This document shows positions 8,707 to 17,472 of a stretch of DNA of 22,279 nt, one piece after another. Below the pieces are notes generated by a model. The model was not told the DNA's origin, made no database searches, and saw nothing but the letters and a program-made list of their open reading frames with translations. The stretch lies in the NCBI GenBank assembly GCA_044360305.1, contig JBIKKQ010000041.1:1-22279 (forward strand), written 5' to 3'. A program made the translations under genes and the position numbers. Each line of letters begins with the position of its first letter. Position 1 is the first letter of the stretch. Source of the stretch: QWPN01 sp044360305. Its GTDB lineage: Bacteria; Planctomycetota; Planctomycetia; Pirellulales; UBA1268.

Positions 8707-9930
8707 ATGGCTGCATCCGTCGAACCGAAACGGGAGTCGCAGAGCCTGCGGACCGCCCGCCGCATGGCGGCACTCGAACCATCCGCCACTCTCGCCATGG
8801 CCGCCCGGGCGCAGGCCATGGCCGCGGCCGGCACGGACGTCATCGACCTGTCGGTCGGCGAACCCGACTTCCCCACGCCCGACCACATCTGCCGGGCCGC
8901 CGAGGCGGCGATCCGGGCCGGAAGGACGAAATACACGCCGGCCGCCGGAATCCCCGACCTGCGCAAGGCCGTCGCGGCCGACCATGCCCGGCGGACCGGC
9001 CTGCCGGTGACCGCGGCCCAGGTCGTGATCTCCAACGGCGCCAAGCACTCGCTCCACAATGCCTTCACGGCCCTGCTCGACGAGGGGGACGAGGTCATCG
9101 TCCCGACGCCCTTTTGGGTGAGTTACGCCGAGCTCATCAAGCTGGCGGGGGCGCGTCCGGTGCTCCTCGAGACCGACATCGCCGACGATTTCAAGCTCCG
9201 GCCGGAGCCGCTGCGGGCCGCGATCACGCCCCGGACGCGGATGCTGCTCCTCTGCTCCCCCAGCAACCCGACCGGCGTGGTCTACACCGCCGCGGAGCTC
9301 GGGGCGCTGGCCGACGTCGCCCTCGAGGCCGATCTCGCCGTGATCTCCGACGAGATCTACGACCAGCTCGTGTACGACGGCCGGCAGTCGGTCTCGTTCC
9401 CCACCCTGCGGCCCGGCCTCGCGGACCGCACCGTGGTCGTCGCCGGCGTGAGCAAGACCTATTCGATGACCGGCTGGCGGATCGGCTGGACGATCTGCCC
9501 GGAGCCGCTCGCCAAGGCGATCGGCAATCTCCAGAGCCAGGAGACGAGCAACCCCTGCAGCGTGAGCCAGCATGCGGCCCTGGCGGCGCTCACCGGTCCG
9601 CAGGACTGCGTCGGCGCGATGCTGCAGGCGTTCCAGGCCCGGCGCGACCTCGTCGCCGGCCGGCTGGCGCGGATGCCCGGCGTGCGGATCCCCGACATCG
9701 GCGGCGCGTTCTACGCCTTCTTCGACATTCGCGAGCCGCTCGCCCGGTCGCGGAGCCGGGGGATCGCCACGAGCATGCAGTGGTGCGAGGCGCTCCTCGA
9801 CCGCGAGCACGTGGCCCTCGTGGCCGGCAGTGCCTTCGGCGCGGAGGGGCACGTGCGGATGTCGTTCGCGGCGGCTGAGGAGAAGTTGGTGGCGGGCCTC
9901 GACCGGATCGAGCGGTTCCTCGCCGGCTGA
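8707..9930 (+). CDS. Pyridoxal-phosphate aminotransferase, probably aspartate aminotransferase (class Ib)
   Basis: Cytoplasmic fold-type I aminotransferase of 407 residues. It probably exchanges the amino group between aspartate and 2-oxoglutarate. Landmarks: an N-terminal VGEPDFPTPDH segment, N187 in SNPTG, D215 and Y218 in SDEIYDQL, the Schiff-base lysine K250 in SKTYSMTGWRIGW, and the carboxylate-binding R384 in GHVRMSFA. The motif set matches the bacterial Ib subgroup. This subgroup also includes prephenate-using enzymes, so the exact substrate is not settled by sequence alone. The first ATG is used; the GGAGGG upstream is 15 bases away, so a downstream start such as Met20 cannot be excluded. 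A mobA-like gene follows after 29 bp on the same strand. Confidence 0.9.
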   Translation: MAASVEPKRESQSLRTARRMAALEPSATLAMAARAQAMAAAGTDVIDLSVGEPDFPTPDHICRAAEAAIRAGRTKYTPAAGIPDLRKAVAADHARRTGLPVTAAQVVISNGAKHSLHNAFTALLDEGDEVIVPTPFWVSYAELIKLAGARPVLLETDIADDFKLRPEPLRAAITPRTRMLLLCSPSNPTGVVYTAAELGALADVALEADLAVISDEIYDQLVYDGRQSVSFPTLRPGLADRTVVVAGVSKTYSMTGWRIGWTICPEPLAKAIGNLQSQETSNPCSVSQHAALAALTGPQDCVGAMLQAFQARRDLVAGRLARMPGVRIPDIGGAFYAFFDIREPLARSRSRGIATSMQWCEALLDREHVALVAGSAFGAEGHVRMSFAAAEEKLVAGLDRIERFLAG

Positions 9931-9959
9931 CGCCGGCCGCTGCTGCGGAGCCTCGCGCC

Positions 9960-10625
9960 GTGCGCACCGACGTCATCGGCATCGTCCTCGCCGGCGGTCA
10001 GGGCCGGCGGCTGGGCCTCGCGGCTCCCGCCGGCGGCAAGGGGGCGCTGCCGTTTCGCGGCCGCAGCCTCCTCGAGACGGTCGTGGCAACGGTCGGCGCT
10101 GAGACCGGCCGCGTCCTCGTCGTCGCGGCGGCCGGTCAGCCGCTGCCGGCGGTTCCGGCCGACGTGCTCGTGGTCCGCGACACGGAGCCCGGCGCCGGCC
10201 CGCTGGCCGCGGTCCGCGACGGCCTGTCTGCGGCCGCCCGTCTCGAGCCGCGCGTCGCGGCCGCCTTCGTCGCCTCGTGCGACCTGCCGCTGCTGCGCCA
10301 CGACGTGGTGCGGACGATCCTCGACCGCCAGAGGCGGTCACCGGCGGCCTGGGTCGTGCCCGTGGTGGACGACCGGCCGCAGCCGCTGGCGGCGGCATGG
10401 CCGCTCGGCCTGCTGCCGCGGATCGATCGGCACTTGGCACAGGGCCGGCGCGACATCCGCAGTCTGCTCGAGGCGCTGGCCGACGAGTCGGCCGGGGCGG
10501 TCGAGTTCTGCACGGCGCCTTTGTTCGCGGCGGCCGACCCGGAACTCGAATCGTTTCGCGACATCGACACGCCCGCGGACGTGTCGTGGCTGCGCGGCCG
10601 GGAAAATCCGCCTTCTGCCGGGTGA
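9960..10625 (+). CDS. mobA: MobA-like molybdenum cofactor guanylyltransferase
   Basis: Protein of 221 residues with a nucleotidyltransferase fold. MobA adds GMP from GTP to Mo-molybdopterin to give the guanine dinucleotide cofactor. Seen: the N-terminal nucleotide loop LAGGQGRRLG (residues 10-19) followed by K27 in GGKGALPF; the metal-binding C107-D-L-P-L-L; GPLAAVRDGL; and a C-terminal DIDTPAD, equivalent to the NINTPED-type ending of MobA. The start is a GTG at 9960, with GGAG 10 bases upstream. The closely related MocA and sugar-nucleotidyltransferase families are alternatives, but the motif set favours MobA. No other molybdenum cofactor gene is nearby. Confidence 0.82.
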   Translation: MRTDVIGIVLAGGQGRRLGLAAPAGGKGALPFRGRSLLETVVATVGAETGRVLVVAAAGQPLPAVPADVLVVRDTEPGAGPLAAVRDGLSAAARLEPRVAAAFVASCDLPLLRHDVVRTILDRQRRSPAAWVVPVVDDRPQPLAAAWPLGLLPRIDRHLAQGRRDIRSLLEALADESAGAVEFCTAPLFAAADPELESFRDIDTPADVSWLRGRENPPSAG

Positions 10626-10636
10626 AGGCCCGCTCC

Positions 10637-10650
10637 TATACTCCGTCGCC
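10637..10650 (+). promoter_or_regulatory. -10 element just ahead of the AsmA-like gene
   Basis: TATACT at 10637-10642 is a good -10 match, in the 25-bp gap after mobA. Transcription would begin around 10649, almost at the ATG (10651). No Shine-Dalgarno sequence precedes that ATG, which suggests a leaderless mRNA. The -35 region (TTCTGC at 10613-10618, 18-base spacer) is weak. Confidence 0.45.
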
Positions 10651-13600
10651 ATGGCCAGGCGACGTTCCCGACACCAGGACGCAGGGGCGGAACGCGGGCA
10701 GCCGCGGCGTTGGGCGGTGTTCTCGCTGGCGGCCCTCACCGTGGTCGTCGTGGGTGTCGCCGCGGCGCCGACGGTCGCGGTGCTCACCGAACTGCGCGAC
10801 CGCCCCCTGATCGCGGCCCTGGCCGGCATCGACGGCAGCGTGTCGAGCGGGGCGGCCCACTGGCGCTGGTTCGGGGGCGTCGAGTATCGGGACATCGTGC
10901 TCCGCGACCGGGCCGGCCGGGCGGCGGCCCTCGTGCCCCGGCTGGTGATCGACCGCGGCCTCGTCGCCTTGGCGGTCGATCCGGCTGAGCTGGGAACGGT
11001 GCGGCTGATCGGTCCCGAGGTGGTCGTGGATGTCCACGCCGGCGGCAGTTCGCTGGAGGGCATTCTCGCGCCGTGGCTGGCAGCGTTCGCTGACGCGCCG
11101 CGGCCGCCGGCGTGCGCGATCGAGATCATCGACGGCGTGGTCGAGATTCGCGACGCCCTGCGCGGCGATGCCTGGCGGGTCGCGGGCATGATGGCCGCGG
11201 GCAGGTTCGGGCCCGACGCCCCGCCCAGCGATTGGACGATCGCCGGCCGGCTCGTCCGCTCGGCCGAGGCACCGGGCCGGGCGGCGGCCGGGCCGCTGGC
11301 TGCAGGACCGAGCGAAAGCGGCTTGGCCGATGGCGGCCGCGCGGTTCCGTCGTCGATCGACATGGCCCAGCCGCCCGTCTCGGCCGATAACGCCGACCGA
11401 CTGCCGGCCCGCGGCGCGGTCGCCGCCGGCGCGACCGCGGTGCTCGCCACGGCCGGAGGCTTTTCGATCGCCGCTCCGGCCGGCGTCGATGGCGGACGAA
11501 GAATCGCCATCGCCGCCCACCGGCTGCCGCTGGCCGTGTCGGGGGTCTTCGCCACGCGGTTCGGGCTGTCTCACCTCTTCGACGGCTCGGCCGACATTCG
11601 CCTCGACGTCGGCACCGGCGACCTGGAGACGCGGATCGCCGGTTCGCTCGCCGTCGCCCGGCTGACCGCCCACGATGCCGACACCGGAGTGGCGGTCGCG
11701 ACCGTGGAGTCGTGCGACGTCCCGGTCGATTGCTCGATCGTCGGCGACCGGCTCGTCGTCCGCACGCTGGCGGTCACCTCGCCCTTGTTCCGGGCCGAGG
11801 CGTCGGGCCGGATCCGCCTTCCCCGGGCGGGCACGTGGGACTGGGTCGAGACGCTTGCCGAGGAGGATTGTGCGGTCGCGGCCACGATCGACCTCGCCGC
11901 GGCATCGCGGGCGGTCGCCGGCGGGCTGGCGGTGCGGCCCGACGTGCGCGTCACCGCCGGCCAGCTCAACCTCGCCGCCACATCGCGCCGGGATGGCGAC
12001 GACCGCGTGTTGGAGATGCGGCTGACGTCCCGCGACCTGGCCGCGGTGCAGAGCATCGTCGGCGCGGACGCGGCCGCCGATCGCGCCGCCGGCGTCCGCG
12101 AGCGGACCCTGCGCTGGAACGAGCCGTTCAGCGGCTGGATCCGGGGCCGCCGGGGACCGGCCCGGGGGGACCGGCTGCGGATCGAGGATGCCCGGCTCTC
12201 GTCGCGGGCGGTCGAGGTGGCGCTGACGGGCGACACGCAGGCTGCCGCGGTCACGTGGACGCTCGACCTCGACAAACTGGTGGCCGAGGCGGCCGAACTG
12301 CTCGACCTCGGCGGCACGCGGCTGGCCGGCCGGTCGAGCGGCCGGGTCACGATCACCCGCGCGGATCCCGCCGCCGCCGCGACGGTCAAGGCGCAGGCGG
12401 TCGTGTCGGCGCTCGATCTCGCCGTCCCCGGCTGGCCCGCATGGCGGGACGACGAACTGACGCTGGAGGCCGAGGCGGCCGTCCGGCTCGCGGCCGGGGC
12501 AGCGGTCGTCAACGACGCCCGTCTGCTCGTCAGCGCGGGCCGCGACAAACTCCAGGGCCGGCTCGGCGGCGGCGTGATCGTGGGGCTCGGCGGCCCGGCG
12601 GGCCGGGCCGCGTCGGGGCCGTGGCTGCGGCCGGCTGCCGGTGCGGAGGCGGTCACGGCCGAAGGCAGCCTGGAGGGGGATCTCGCCAACTGGCATGCCC
12701 GGCTGGCGGGCTTTCTGCCTGTGGCCGGTCGTACGCGTCTCGAACTGGCGGGGGGCATCACGGCTTCCGCGATGGTCGCCGCCCGCGGCGACGCCTGGCA
12801 GGTGACGCGGGCGTCCTGCGAGCTGGAGAAGCTCGTCGTGCGCACGGCATCGACGACGATCCGCGAGCCCCGCGTCGTCGCCTCGGCCGCCGGCTTCTAC
12901 CATCCGCGGGCCAATCGGTTCGACATCGCGGCCGGCGAGATCCTCTCCACCACGGTGTCGCTGCGCACCGGAGGCATGTCGGTGGCGGTGCCGCGCGGGC
13001 CGGCGGTCGGCGGCCGCCTCGATCCGTTCGAGTTCTGCCGGGGGAAGCTCCAGGTGCGCGGGCATCTCGGCAGGCTGGCGGCGTGGCGGGATGCCGCCGG
13101 GGCCGCGGCCCGCTGGCAGCCCGGGGGCGACGTCGCCGGCACGATCGAGATCGCGGATTCGGCCACGGGCGTGAACCTGCTGCTCGACGCGACCGCGACG
13201 CAGCTCGTCCTCGCCCACGCGCCGGCCGAAGATCCGCGCGGCCGCGCGGTCGCGGCTCCGCAGCCGGTCTGGAGCGACCCGCGTGGTCACGTCGTGATCG
13301 AGATCTCGCGGCCGCGTGATCCGGGCGGCGCGCTGGCCGACCGGCTGCAGATCGATCGGCTGGCAATCGAGTCGGCGACGCTTGCCGTCACGGCGCGGGG
13401 CGGGGTGGAATCCTGGTCCGGCCGGCGGCTCGTCGCCCTCGACGGCAGCGCCGGCTACGACTGGGATCGGATCAGCGGCCTCGTCGCGCCCTGGACCGGG
13501 GGCCGCGTGCGGATCGCGGGCGCGGGGAGCCGGCCGTTCACGCTCCGCGTGCCGCTCGGCGACCCGCCGGCGGCCGGGGTGGTCGGCTCCGCGGCCGGCA

Positions 13601-14670
13601 GCGAGCAGATCCCGCTCCCTCCCGACTGGCTGGCGGCTGCCGGCGGCGGTGCGGCGGCGCCGCCCGACCGCGCCGCGCGGATGCTGACGCCCGTGAGGGG
13701 GACGTCGCGGGCCGCCGCCGACCGACTCCGGGGCGTCGTCCTCGACACCTCGACCGCCTGGACCGGCGCCGACATCGGCGGCTTTTCGGTCGCCGGCGGC
13801 GAACTCGCGGTGCGGCTCGTCGAGGGGCAACTGGCCCTCGGGCCGTTCGACGTCGGCGCCGCCGGGGGCCGGGTTCGCGGCGCGCCATGGTTCCGCCTCG
13901 GCCCGGATGCGGCTGAACTGGTCGTGCCGGCCGGTCGCGTGATCGACCGCGTCACGCTCGCCGGCCCGCTCTGCGACCGGTTCGCGACCTGGCTGTCGCC
14001 GCTCGTCGGGCACGCCACCCACACCCGCGGCGTCGTGAGCGTGGACATGGACGGGGCCCGGCTGCCGCTCGGCGCGCCGTTCGCGGGCGAACTCGCGGCC
14101 CGGGTGGTGTTCGACGAACTGGAGGTGACGCCGGCGGCGACGCTGGCACCGCTGGCGAACCTGCTGGTCAAACTCCGCGCGGCGATCGACCCGCGGTTCG
14201 CGGTCGGCGACAGGACGGTCCTGCTCCGCGTCCGGCCGGAGCCGGTCCGGGTGCGAATCGCGGAGCAGCGGCTCTGGCACGAGGGGCTGGTGATGGACAT
14301 GGGCGACCTGACCGTGCGCAGCCGGGGGAGCGTGGGCCGCGACGGCAGCCTGGCGATGCTGGTCGAGGTCGCTCTGCGGGCCGAGCTCGCGGGGCAGGCT
14401 CCGGTCATCGCCCGGCTGCTGCGCACGCCGCTGGCGATCCCGCTCAAGGGGACGGTTGACCGGCCGCAGTTCGATGCCGGCGCGATCGACGTGGTGCTCG
14501 GGCGGATCGTGGAGAACACCGCGCAGGCGGTCGTCGAGGAGGGCTTGTCCCGGGGGCTCGACTCGCTGGAGACGCTGTTTGGCAATCCGCCGCCGGGCGC
14601 GACACCGCCCGGCGCCGTGGCGCCGCTCGCACCAGCCGGTCAGCCGCCGCTCACGTTTCCGCCGCGCTGA
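10651..14670 (+). CDS. Large AsmA/TamB-like inner-membrane-anchored protein
   Basis: Protein of 1339 residues with a basic N-terminus and a single membrane anchor at about 21-43. The rest is a long repetitive beta-rich body, presumably in the periplasm. Residues about 60-135 (YRDIVLRDRAG...LVIDRGLVALAVDPAELGTVRLIGPEVVVDV) look like the N-terminal chorein-like repeat of the AsmA family. The segment at about 1130-1290, ending IPLKGTVDRPQFD, looks like the AsmA C-terminal region. AsmA/TamB proteins of diderm bacteria are thought to form groove-like bridges that carry phospholipids between membranes; this role is inferred here from fold resemblance only. Planctomycetes commonly carry such large members. 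The stop overlaps the convergent monooxygenase gene by 20 bp. Confidence 0.7.
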   Translation: MARRRSRHQDAGAERGQPRRWAVFSLAALTVVVVGVAAAPTVAVLTELRDRPLIAALAGIDGSVSSGAAHWRWFGGVEYRDIVLRDRAGRAAALVPRLVIDRGLVALAVDPAELGTVRLIGPEVVVDVHAGGSSLEGILAPWLAAFADAPRPPACAIEIIDGVVEIRDALRGDAWRVAGMMAAGRFGPDAPPSDWTIAGRLVRSAEAPGRAAAGPLAAGPSESGLADGGRAVPSSIDMAQPPVSADNADRLPARGAVAAGATAVLATAGGFSIAAPAGVDGGRRIAIAAHRLPLAVSGVFATRFGLSHLFDGSADIRLDVGTGDLETRIAGSLAVARLTAHDADTGVAVATVESCDVPVDCSIVGDRLVVRTLAVTSPLFRAEASGRIRLPRAGTWDWVETLAEEDCAVAATIDLAAASRAVAGGLAVRPDVRVTAGQLNLAATSRRDGDDRVLEMRLTSRDLAAVQSIVGADAAADRAAGVRERTLRWNEPFSGWIRGRRGPARGDRLRIEDARLSSRAVEVALTGDTQAAAVTWTLDLDKLVAEAAELLDLGGTRLAGRSSGRVTITRADPAAAATVKAQAVVSALDLAVPGWPAWRDDELTLEAEAAVRLAAGAAVVNDARLLVSAGRDKLQGRLGGGVIVGLGGPAGRAASGPWLRPAAGAEAVTAEGSLEGDLANWHARLAGFLPVAGRTRLELAGGITASAMVAARGDAWQVTRASCELEKLVVRTASTTIREPRVVASAAGFYHPRANRFDIAAGEILSTTVSLRTGGMSVAVPRGPAVGGRLDPFEFCRGKLQVRGHLGRLAAWRDAAGAAARWQPGGDVAGTIEIADSATGVNLLLDATATQLVLAHAPAEDPRGRAVAAPQPVWSDPRGHVVIEISRPRDPGGALADRLQIDRLAIESATLAVTARGGVESWSGRRLVALDGSAGYDWDRISGLVAPWTGGRVRIAGAGSRPFTLRVPLGDPPAAGVVGSAAGSEQIPLPPDWLAAAGGGAAAPPDRAARMLTPVRGTSRAAADRLRGVVLDTSTAWTGADIGGFSVAGGELAVRLVEGQLALGPFDVGAAGGRVRGAPWFRLGPDAAELVVPAGRVIDRVTLAGPLCDRFATWLSPLVGHATHTRGVVSVDMDGARLPLGAPFAGELAARVVFDELEVTPAATLAPLANLLVKLRAAIDPRFAVGDRTVLLRVRPEPVRVRIAEQRLWHEGLVMDMGDLTVRSRGSVGRDGSLAMLVEVALRAELAGQAPVIARLLRTPLAIPLKGTVDRPQFDAGAIDVVLGRIVENTAQAVVEEGLSRGLDSLETLFGNPPPGATPPGAVAPLAPAGQPPLTFPPR

Positions 14671-16030
14671 GGTGGCGGCCGCGGACGCGGTCGTGCCGCA
14701 GCCGGCGGTCCATGGCGTCGATCAGCTGCTCGAGCCGGCGGCGATAGGAAAAATGTTCCACCTCGAGCGCGTGCCTCGGGGTCGTCAGGTAGCGGATCGG
14801 GGCGGTCGCGGCCGGCCGCTGCCGCGCGGCGTAGAGCCAGGCGGCGGCCCGCGGCGCCGACCGGGCGGCGACTGCCATCCGGGCCACGAGTCTGGCCTGC
14901 AGGTCGGTGAGTCCCCACTGCCCGCTGTCGGGCTGGATCAGGCCGACGACGGCGACGTCGTCGCGCGACGGGTGGAGCAGGTGCATGAACAGCCGCGGCG
15001 TCTCGTCGGCCGCGGGGGCGCCGAGGAGCCGGGTGTCGATGAACGGAAACGTCGTCCGGTAGCCGGTGGCGCAGATGACGACGTCGAACGTGCCACGGCG
15101 GCCGTCAGTAAACTCCACCTCCGCGCCGGCGAAGCGGCTGACGTCGGCGGCCGGGACGATTCCCCCGGCGGCGATCCGGGCGAGGAGCTCGGAGTTGACG
15201 ATCGGGTGCGTCTCCCAGAGCCGGTGGTCGGGCCGCGGCAGGCCGTGCCGCCAGGGCAGGCCGATCTCGCGGTCGATGGCCCGGAGGCTGATGAACCGGC
15301 GCAGCCAGAGCGGCAGACCGAGTTTCAGGAGCCGTTCGTTGCGCAGGTCGGCGGGCCGGCCGCGAATCTCGCGCGGCACGACGTGATAGCCGCGCCGCAT
15401 GGAGTGCACCGTGCGGGCGGCGTGCCGGGAGCACTCCACGGCGATGTCGCAGGCCGAGTTGCCGCCGCCGATGACGAGCACGCGTTGGCCGGCGATCGGC
15501 GCCGGGCAGTCGGGCGCCTTGTAGTCGGCGGCGTGGAGGAGCGTGCCGGTGAACTCCCCCGGGATCGCGGGCCAGCGCGGCTCGTGGTTGTGGCCGCTGG
15601 CGATGACCACGCCGGCGTAGTCGCGGGCCGGGCCGCCGGCCACGTGCACCCGCCAGCCCCGCCCGCCGGCGCGCGGCTCGATCCGCTCCACGGCGACGCC
15701 GGTGCGAACGTGGGGGATGAGGCCGAAGCGATCGGCGTAGCCGCGCAGGTAGTCGAGGCACTGCCGATGGTCGGGATAGGCGGGCCAGTCCCGCGGCATC
15801 GGGTGGTCGAGATAGGCGGTGAGCGTCTTCGAGGAGATCAGCCGGGTCGAGGCGAAGACGCGGGACGTGGCCGAGCCGAAGTGCCAGTTGCCGCCGATGC
15901 CGGGGCCGCGTTCGAGGCACTCGGCATCGATGCCGGCCGCCCGCAGGTTCTTGAGCGCCGTCAGGCCGGAGGGCCCGGCGCCGACCACGCACCAGCGTGC
16001 GGCAGGGTCGGACTGTGAGGCGGCGTGCAT
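14651..16030 (-). CDS. Flavin-containing monooxygenase (FMO family)
   Basis: FAD- and NADPH-dependent monooxygenase of 459 residues that would oxygenate N, S or ketone groups. Seen: the FAD-binding G17-A-G-P-S-G22 near the start; the FMO fingerprint F160-T-G162-x3-H166-x3-Y170-K (FxGxxxHxxxY); the NADPH-binding G188-G-G-N-S-A193; and A321-T-G-Y324 close to the C-terminal FAD contact. The start at 16030 puts the first Rossmann motif at the usual distance from the N-terminus. An in-frame extension to 16231 is low-complexity and was not used. No Shine-Dalgarno sequence is seen. The 3' end overlaps the AsmA-like gene tail to tail by 20 bp. The substrate cannot be told from the sequence; Baeyer-Villiger activity is possible. 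Confidence 0.9.
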   Translation of the reverse strand: MHAASQSDPAARWCVVGAGPSGLTALKNLRAAGIDAECLERGPGIGGNWHFGSATSRVFASTRLISSKTLTAYLDHPMPRDWPAYPDHRQCLDYLRGYADRFGLIPHVRTGVAVERIEPRAGGRGWRVHVAGGPARDYAGVVIASGHNHEPRWPAIPGEFTGTLLHAADYKAPDCPAPIAGQRVLVIGGGNSACDIAVECSRHAARTVHSMRRGYHVVPREIRGRPADLRNERLLKLGLPLWLRRFISLRAIDREIGLPWRHGLPRPDHRLWETHPIVNSELLARIAAGGIVPAADVSRFAGAEVEFTDGRRGTFDVVICATGYRTTFPFIDTRLLGAPAADETPRLFMHLLHPSRDDVAVVGLIQPDSGQWGLTDLQARLVARMAVAARSAPRAAAWLYAARQRPAATAPIRYLTTPRHALEVEHFSYRRRLEQLIDAMDRRLRHDRVRGRHLSAAET

Positions 16031-16070
16031 GGGGCGGGGAGGAGCGGTGGGAAGGGCCGTCCGCGCGGGG

Positions 16071-16148
16071 TCAGGAGAGCGGACGGAAACGGATGTCGCG
16101 AAACTCGACCCACATCGGGACGCTGCCGTCAGTGTCCCGTCCAGGCAT
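16071..16148 (-). pseudogene. Possible remnant of a DUF1080 (3-keto-disaccharide hydrolase) C-terminus
   Basis: In the 201-bp gap between bioF and the monooxygenase, a 25-codon ORF ends in PMWVEFRDIRFRPLS. This resembles the last strand of DUF1080 domains, which often end in a VEFRNIRI-type sequence, and these domains are common in planctomycetes. Nothing upstream in any minus-strand frame looks like the rest of the domain, so it would be a decayed tail. A chance match to a short motif is possible. Confidence 0.3.
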
Positions 16149-16231
16149 GATGGGGACAAGCCTCCGATAGCCGCGGCCTGCGGCTGGCGATCCCGCGTGC
16201 GCGGACGGTTGCTGCGGCGCCCTCGCCGCAC

Positions 16232-17470
16232 TCAGGAGGCGGCGTGACGGGCGAGGGCCGCCGCCAGCCGGTCGAGATCCTCGGCCGTGTGGTGCCAGCA
16301 GACGCTCGCCCGGACGAGACTCATGCCCGCGGGCACGCTCGGCGGCCTGATCGCCGGGACGAAAAAACCCTCGGCCGCGAGGGCCTCCGCGACCGTCACC
16401 GCCGTCGCTGGCGCGCCGACGACGACGGGCACGATCTGCGCCTCGGCCGAGCCGGTGTCGAGCCGGGCGCCGGCGAGCCGGGCGCGAAACGCCGCGGCCC
16501 GCACCGCGAGCTCCCGGCGGCGGTCGGGCTCCGCGGTCACGAGCTGGATCCCCCGGGCCGCGGCGGCCGCGACCGCCGGTGGATGCGCCGTCGAGAAGAT
16601 CCACGCCCGGGCCGTGTGCCGGAGCCAGTGGACGAGCGCGGGATGGCCGGCTGCGAAGCCGCCGGCGGCACCGATCGCCTTCGACAGCGTGCCGATGCGG
16701 ACGTGGACGCCGTCGGCGCAGCCGGTCTCCTCGACGAGGCCGCTGCCGCGGTCGCCGAACAGGCCGGTCGCATGCGCCTCGTCCGCGACGAGGATCGCGG
16801 CGTGCCGGCGGGCGAGTTCGCAGAGATCGGCGAGCGGCGCCCTCGATCCGTCCATCGAAAACAGCGTGTCGCTGACGACGAGCCGGCGCCGGGCCCGGGT
16901 CGCGCCGGCGAGCAGCCGGTCGAGCGTTGCCATGTCGCGGTGCGGGTAGATGCCGACCTCCGCCCGCGAGAGCCGGCAGCCGTCGATGATGCTCGCATGG
17001 TTGCGGGCGTCGCTGGCGATGAAGTCGCCGGGCCCGGCGAGCGCCGCGAGCGTGGCGGCGTTAGCGGCGAAGCCGCTGGGAAAGACGAGGGCGGCGCCGA
17101 CGTCGAGGAGCGCGGCGATGGCCCGTTCGAGATCGTCGTGGGCTCGGGAGTGGCCGCTGACGAGCGGGCTGGCACCGGCGCCGAACCCCTCGGCGCAGGA
17201 GGCCTTGGCGGCTGCCTTCGCCAGCCTCACGTCGCCCGCATAGCCGAGGTAGTCGTTGGACCCGAAGTTGAGCAGCGTGTGGCCGTCGAGCGCGACCGTG
17301 CGCCCCTGCCGGCCGCGGCGGACCCGCTGCGGCCGTTCGAGGCCGGCGGTCCGCAGGGCGTCGATCTCGTCGGCGATCCAGCCGAGCGCGTCGGGCAGGG
17401 CCGACGCCGGGCCGGGGGCCGCGGGGCGGGGCGCGTCGTCGCGGCGGCAGGGCGGGCCGGCCTCGCGCAT
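16232..17470 (-). CDS. bioF: 8-amino-7-oxononanoate synthase
   Basis: PLP enzyme of 412 residues of the alpha-oxoamine synthase family. It condenses pimeloyl-(acyl carrier) thioester with L-alanine in the first dedicated biotin ring-forming step. Seen: NFGSNDYLGYA; FPSGFAANAATLAAL; FIASDARNHASIIDGCRLSRA; D230 and H233 in DEAHATG; and the cofactor lysine K264 in GTLSKAIGAAGG. The SGFAAN and NHASIIDGCRLS segments favour BioF over 2-amino-3-ketobutyrate CoA ligase, which has a similar fold. The ATG at 17470 lies 2 bases after the EVE gene stop, and GGAAGGG just upstream acts as its ribosome site. The two genes thus form an operon. No other biotin synthesis gene is next to it, but birA lies about 10 kb away in this window. 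Confidence 0.88.
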   Translation of the reverse strand: MREAGPPCRRDDAPRPAAPGPASALPDALGWIADEIDALRTAGLERPQRVRRGRQGRTVALDGHTLLNFGSNDYLGYAGDVRLAKAAAKASCAEGFGAGASPLVSGHSRAHDDLERAIAALLDVGAALVFPSGFAANAATLAALAGPGDFIASDARNHASIIDGCRLSRAEVGIYPHRDMATLDRLLAGATRARRRLVVSDTLFSMDGSRAPLADLCELARRHAAILVADEAHATGLFGDRGSGLVEETGCADGVHVRIGTLSKAIGAAGGFAAGHPALVHWLRHTARAWIFSTAHPPAVAAAAARGIQLVTAEPDRRRELAVRAAAFRARLAGARLDTGSAEAQIVPVVVGAPATAVTVAEALAAEGFFVPAIRPPSVPAGMSLVRASVCWHHTAEDLDRLAAALARHAAS

Positions 17471-17472
17471 CG

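Noticed and set aside
10636..14280. Open frame of 1214 codons on the minus strand inside the AsmA-like gene
   Set aside because: The translation is low-complexity (Arg, Pro, Gly, Asp, His) and mirrors the plus-strand gene, which has a membrane anchor and AsmA-like ends.
16031..16231. N-terminal extension of the monooxygenase
   Set aside because: The added residues are low-complexity and unlike FMO N-termini; the FAD motif is correctly placed from 16030.
16232..17470. bioF as 2-amino-3-ketobutyrate CoA ligase (kbl)
   Set aside because: Same superfamily, but the SGFAAN and NHASIIDGCRLS segments fit BioF better; a phylogeny would settle it.
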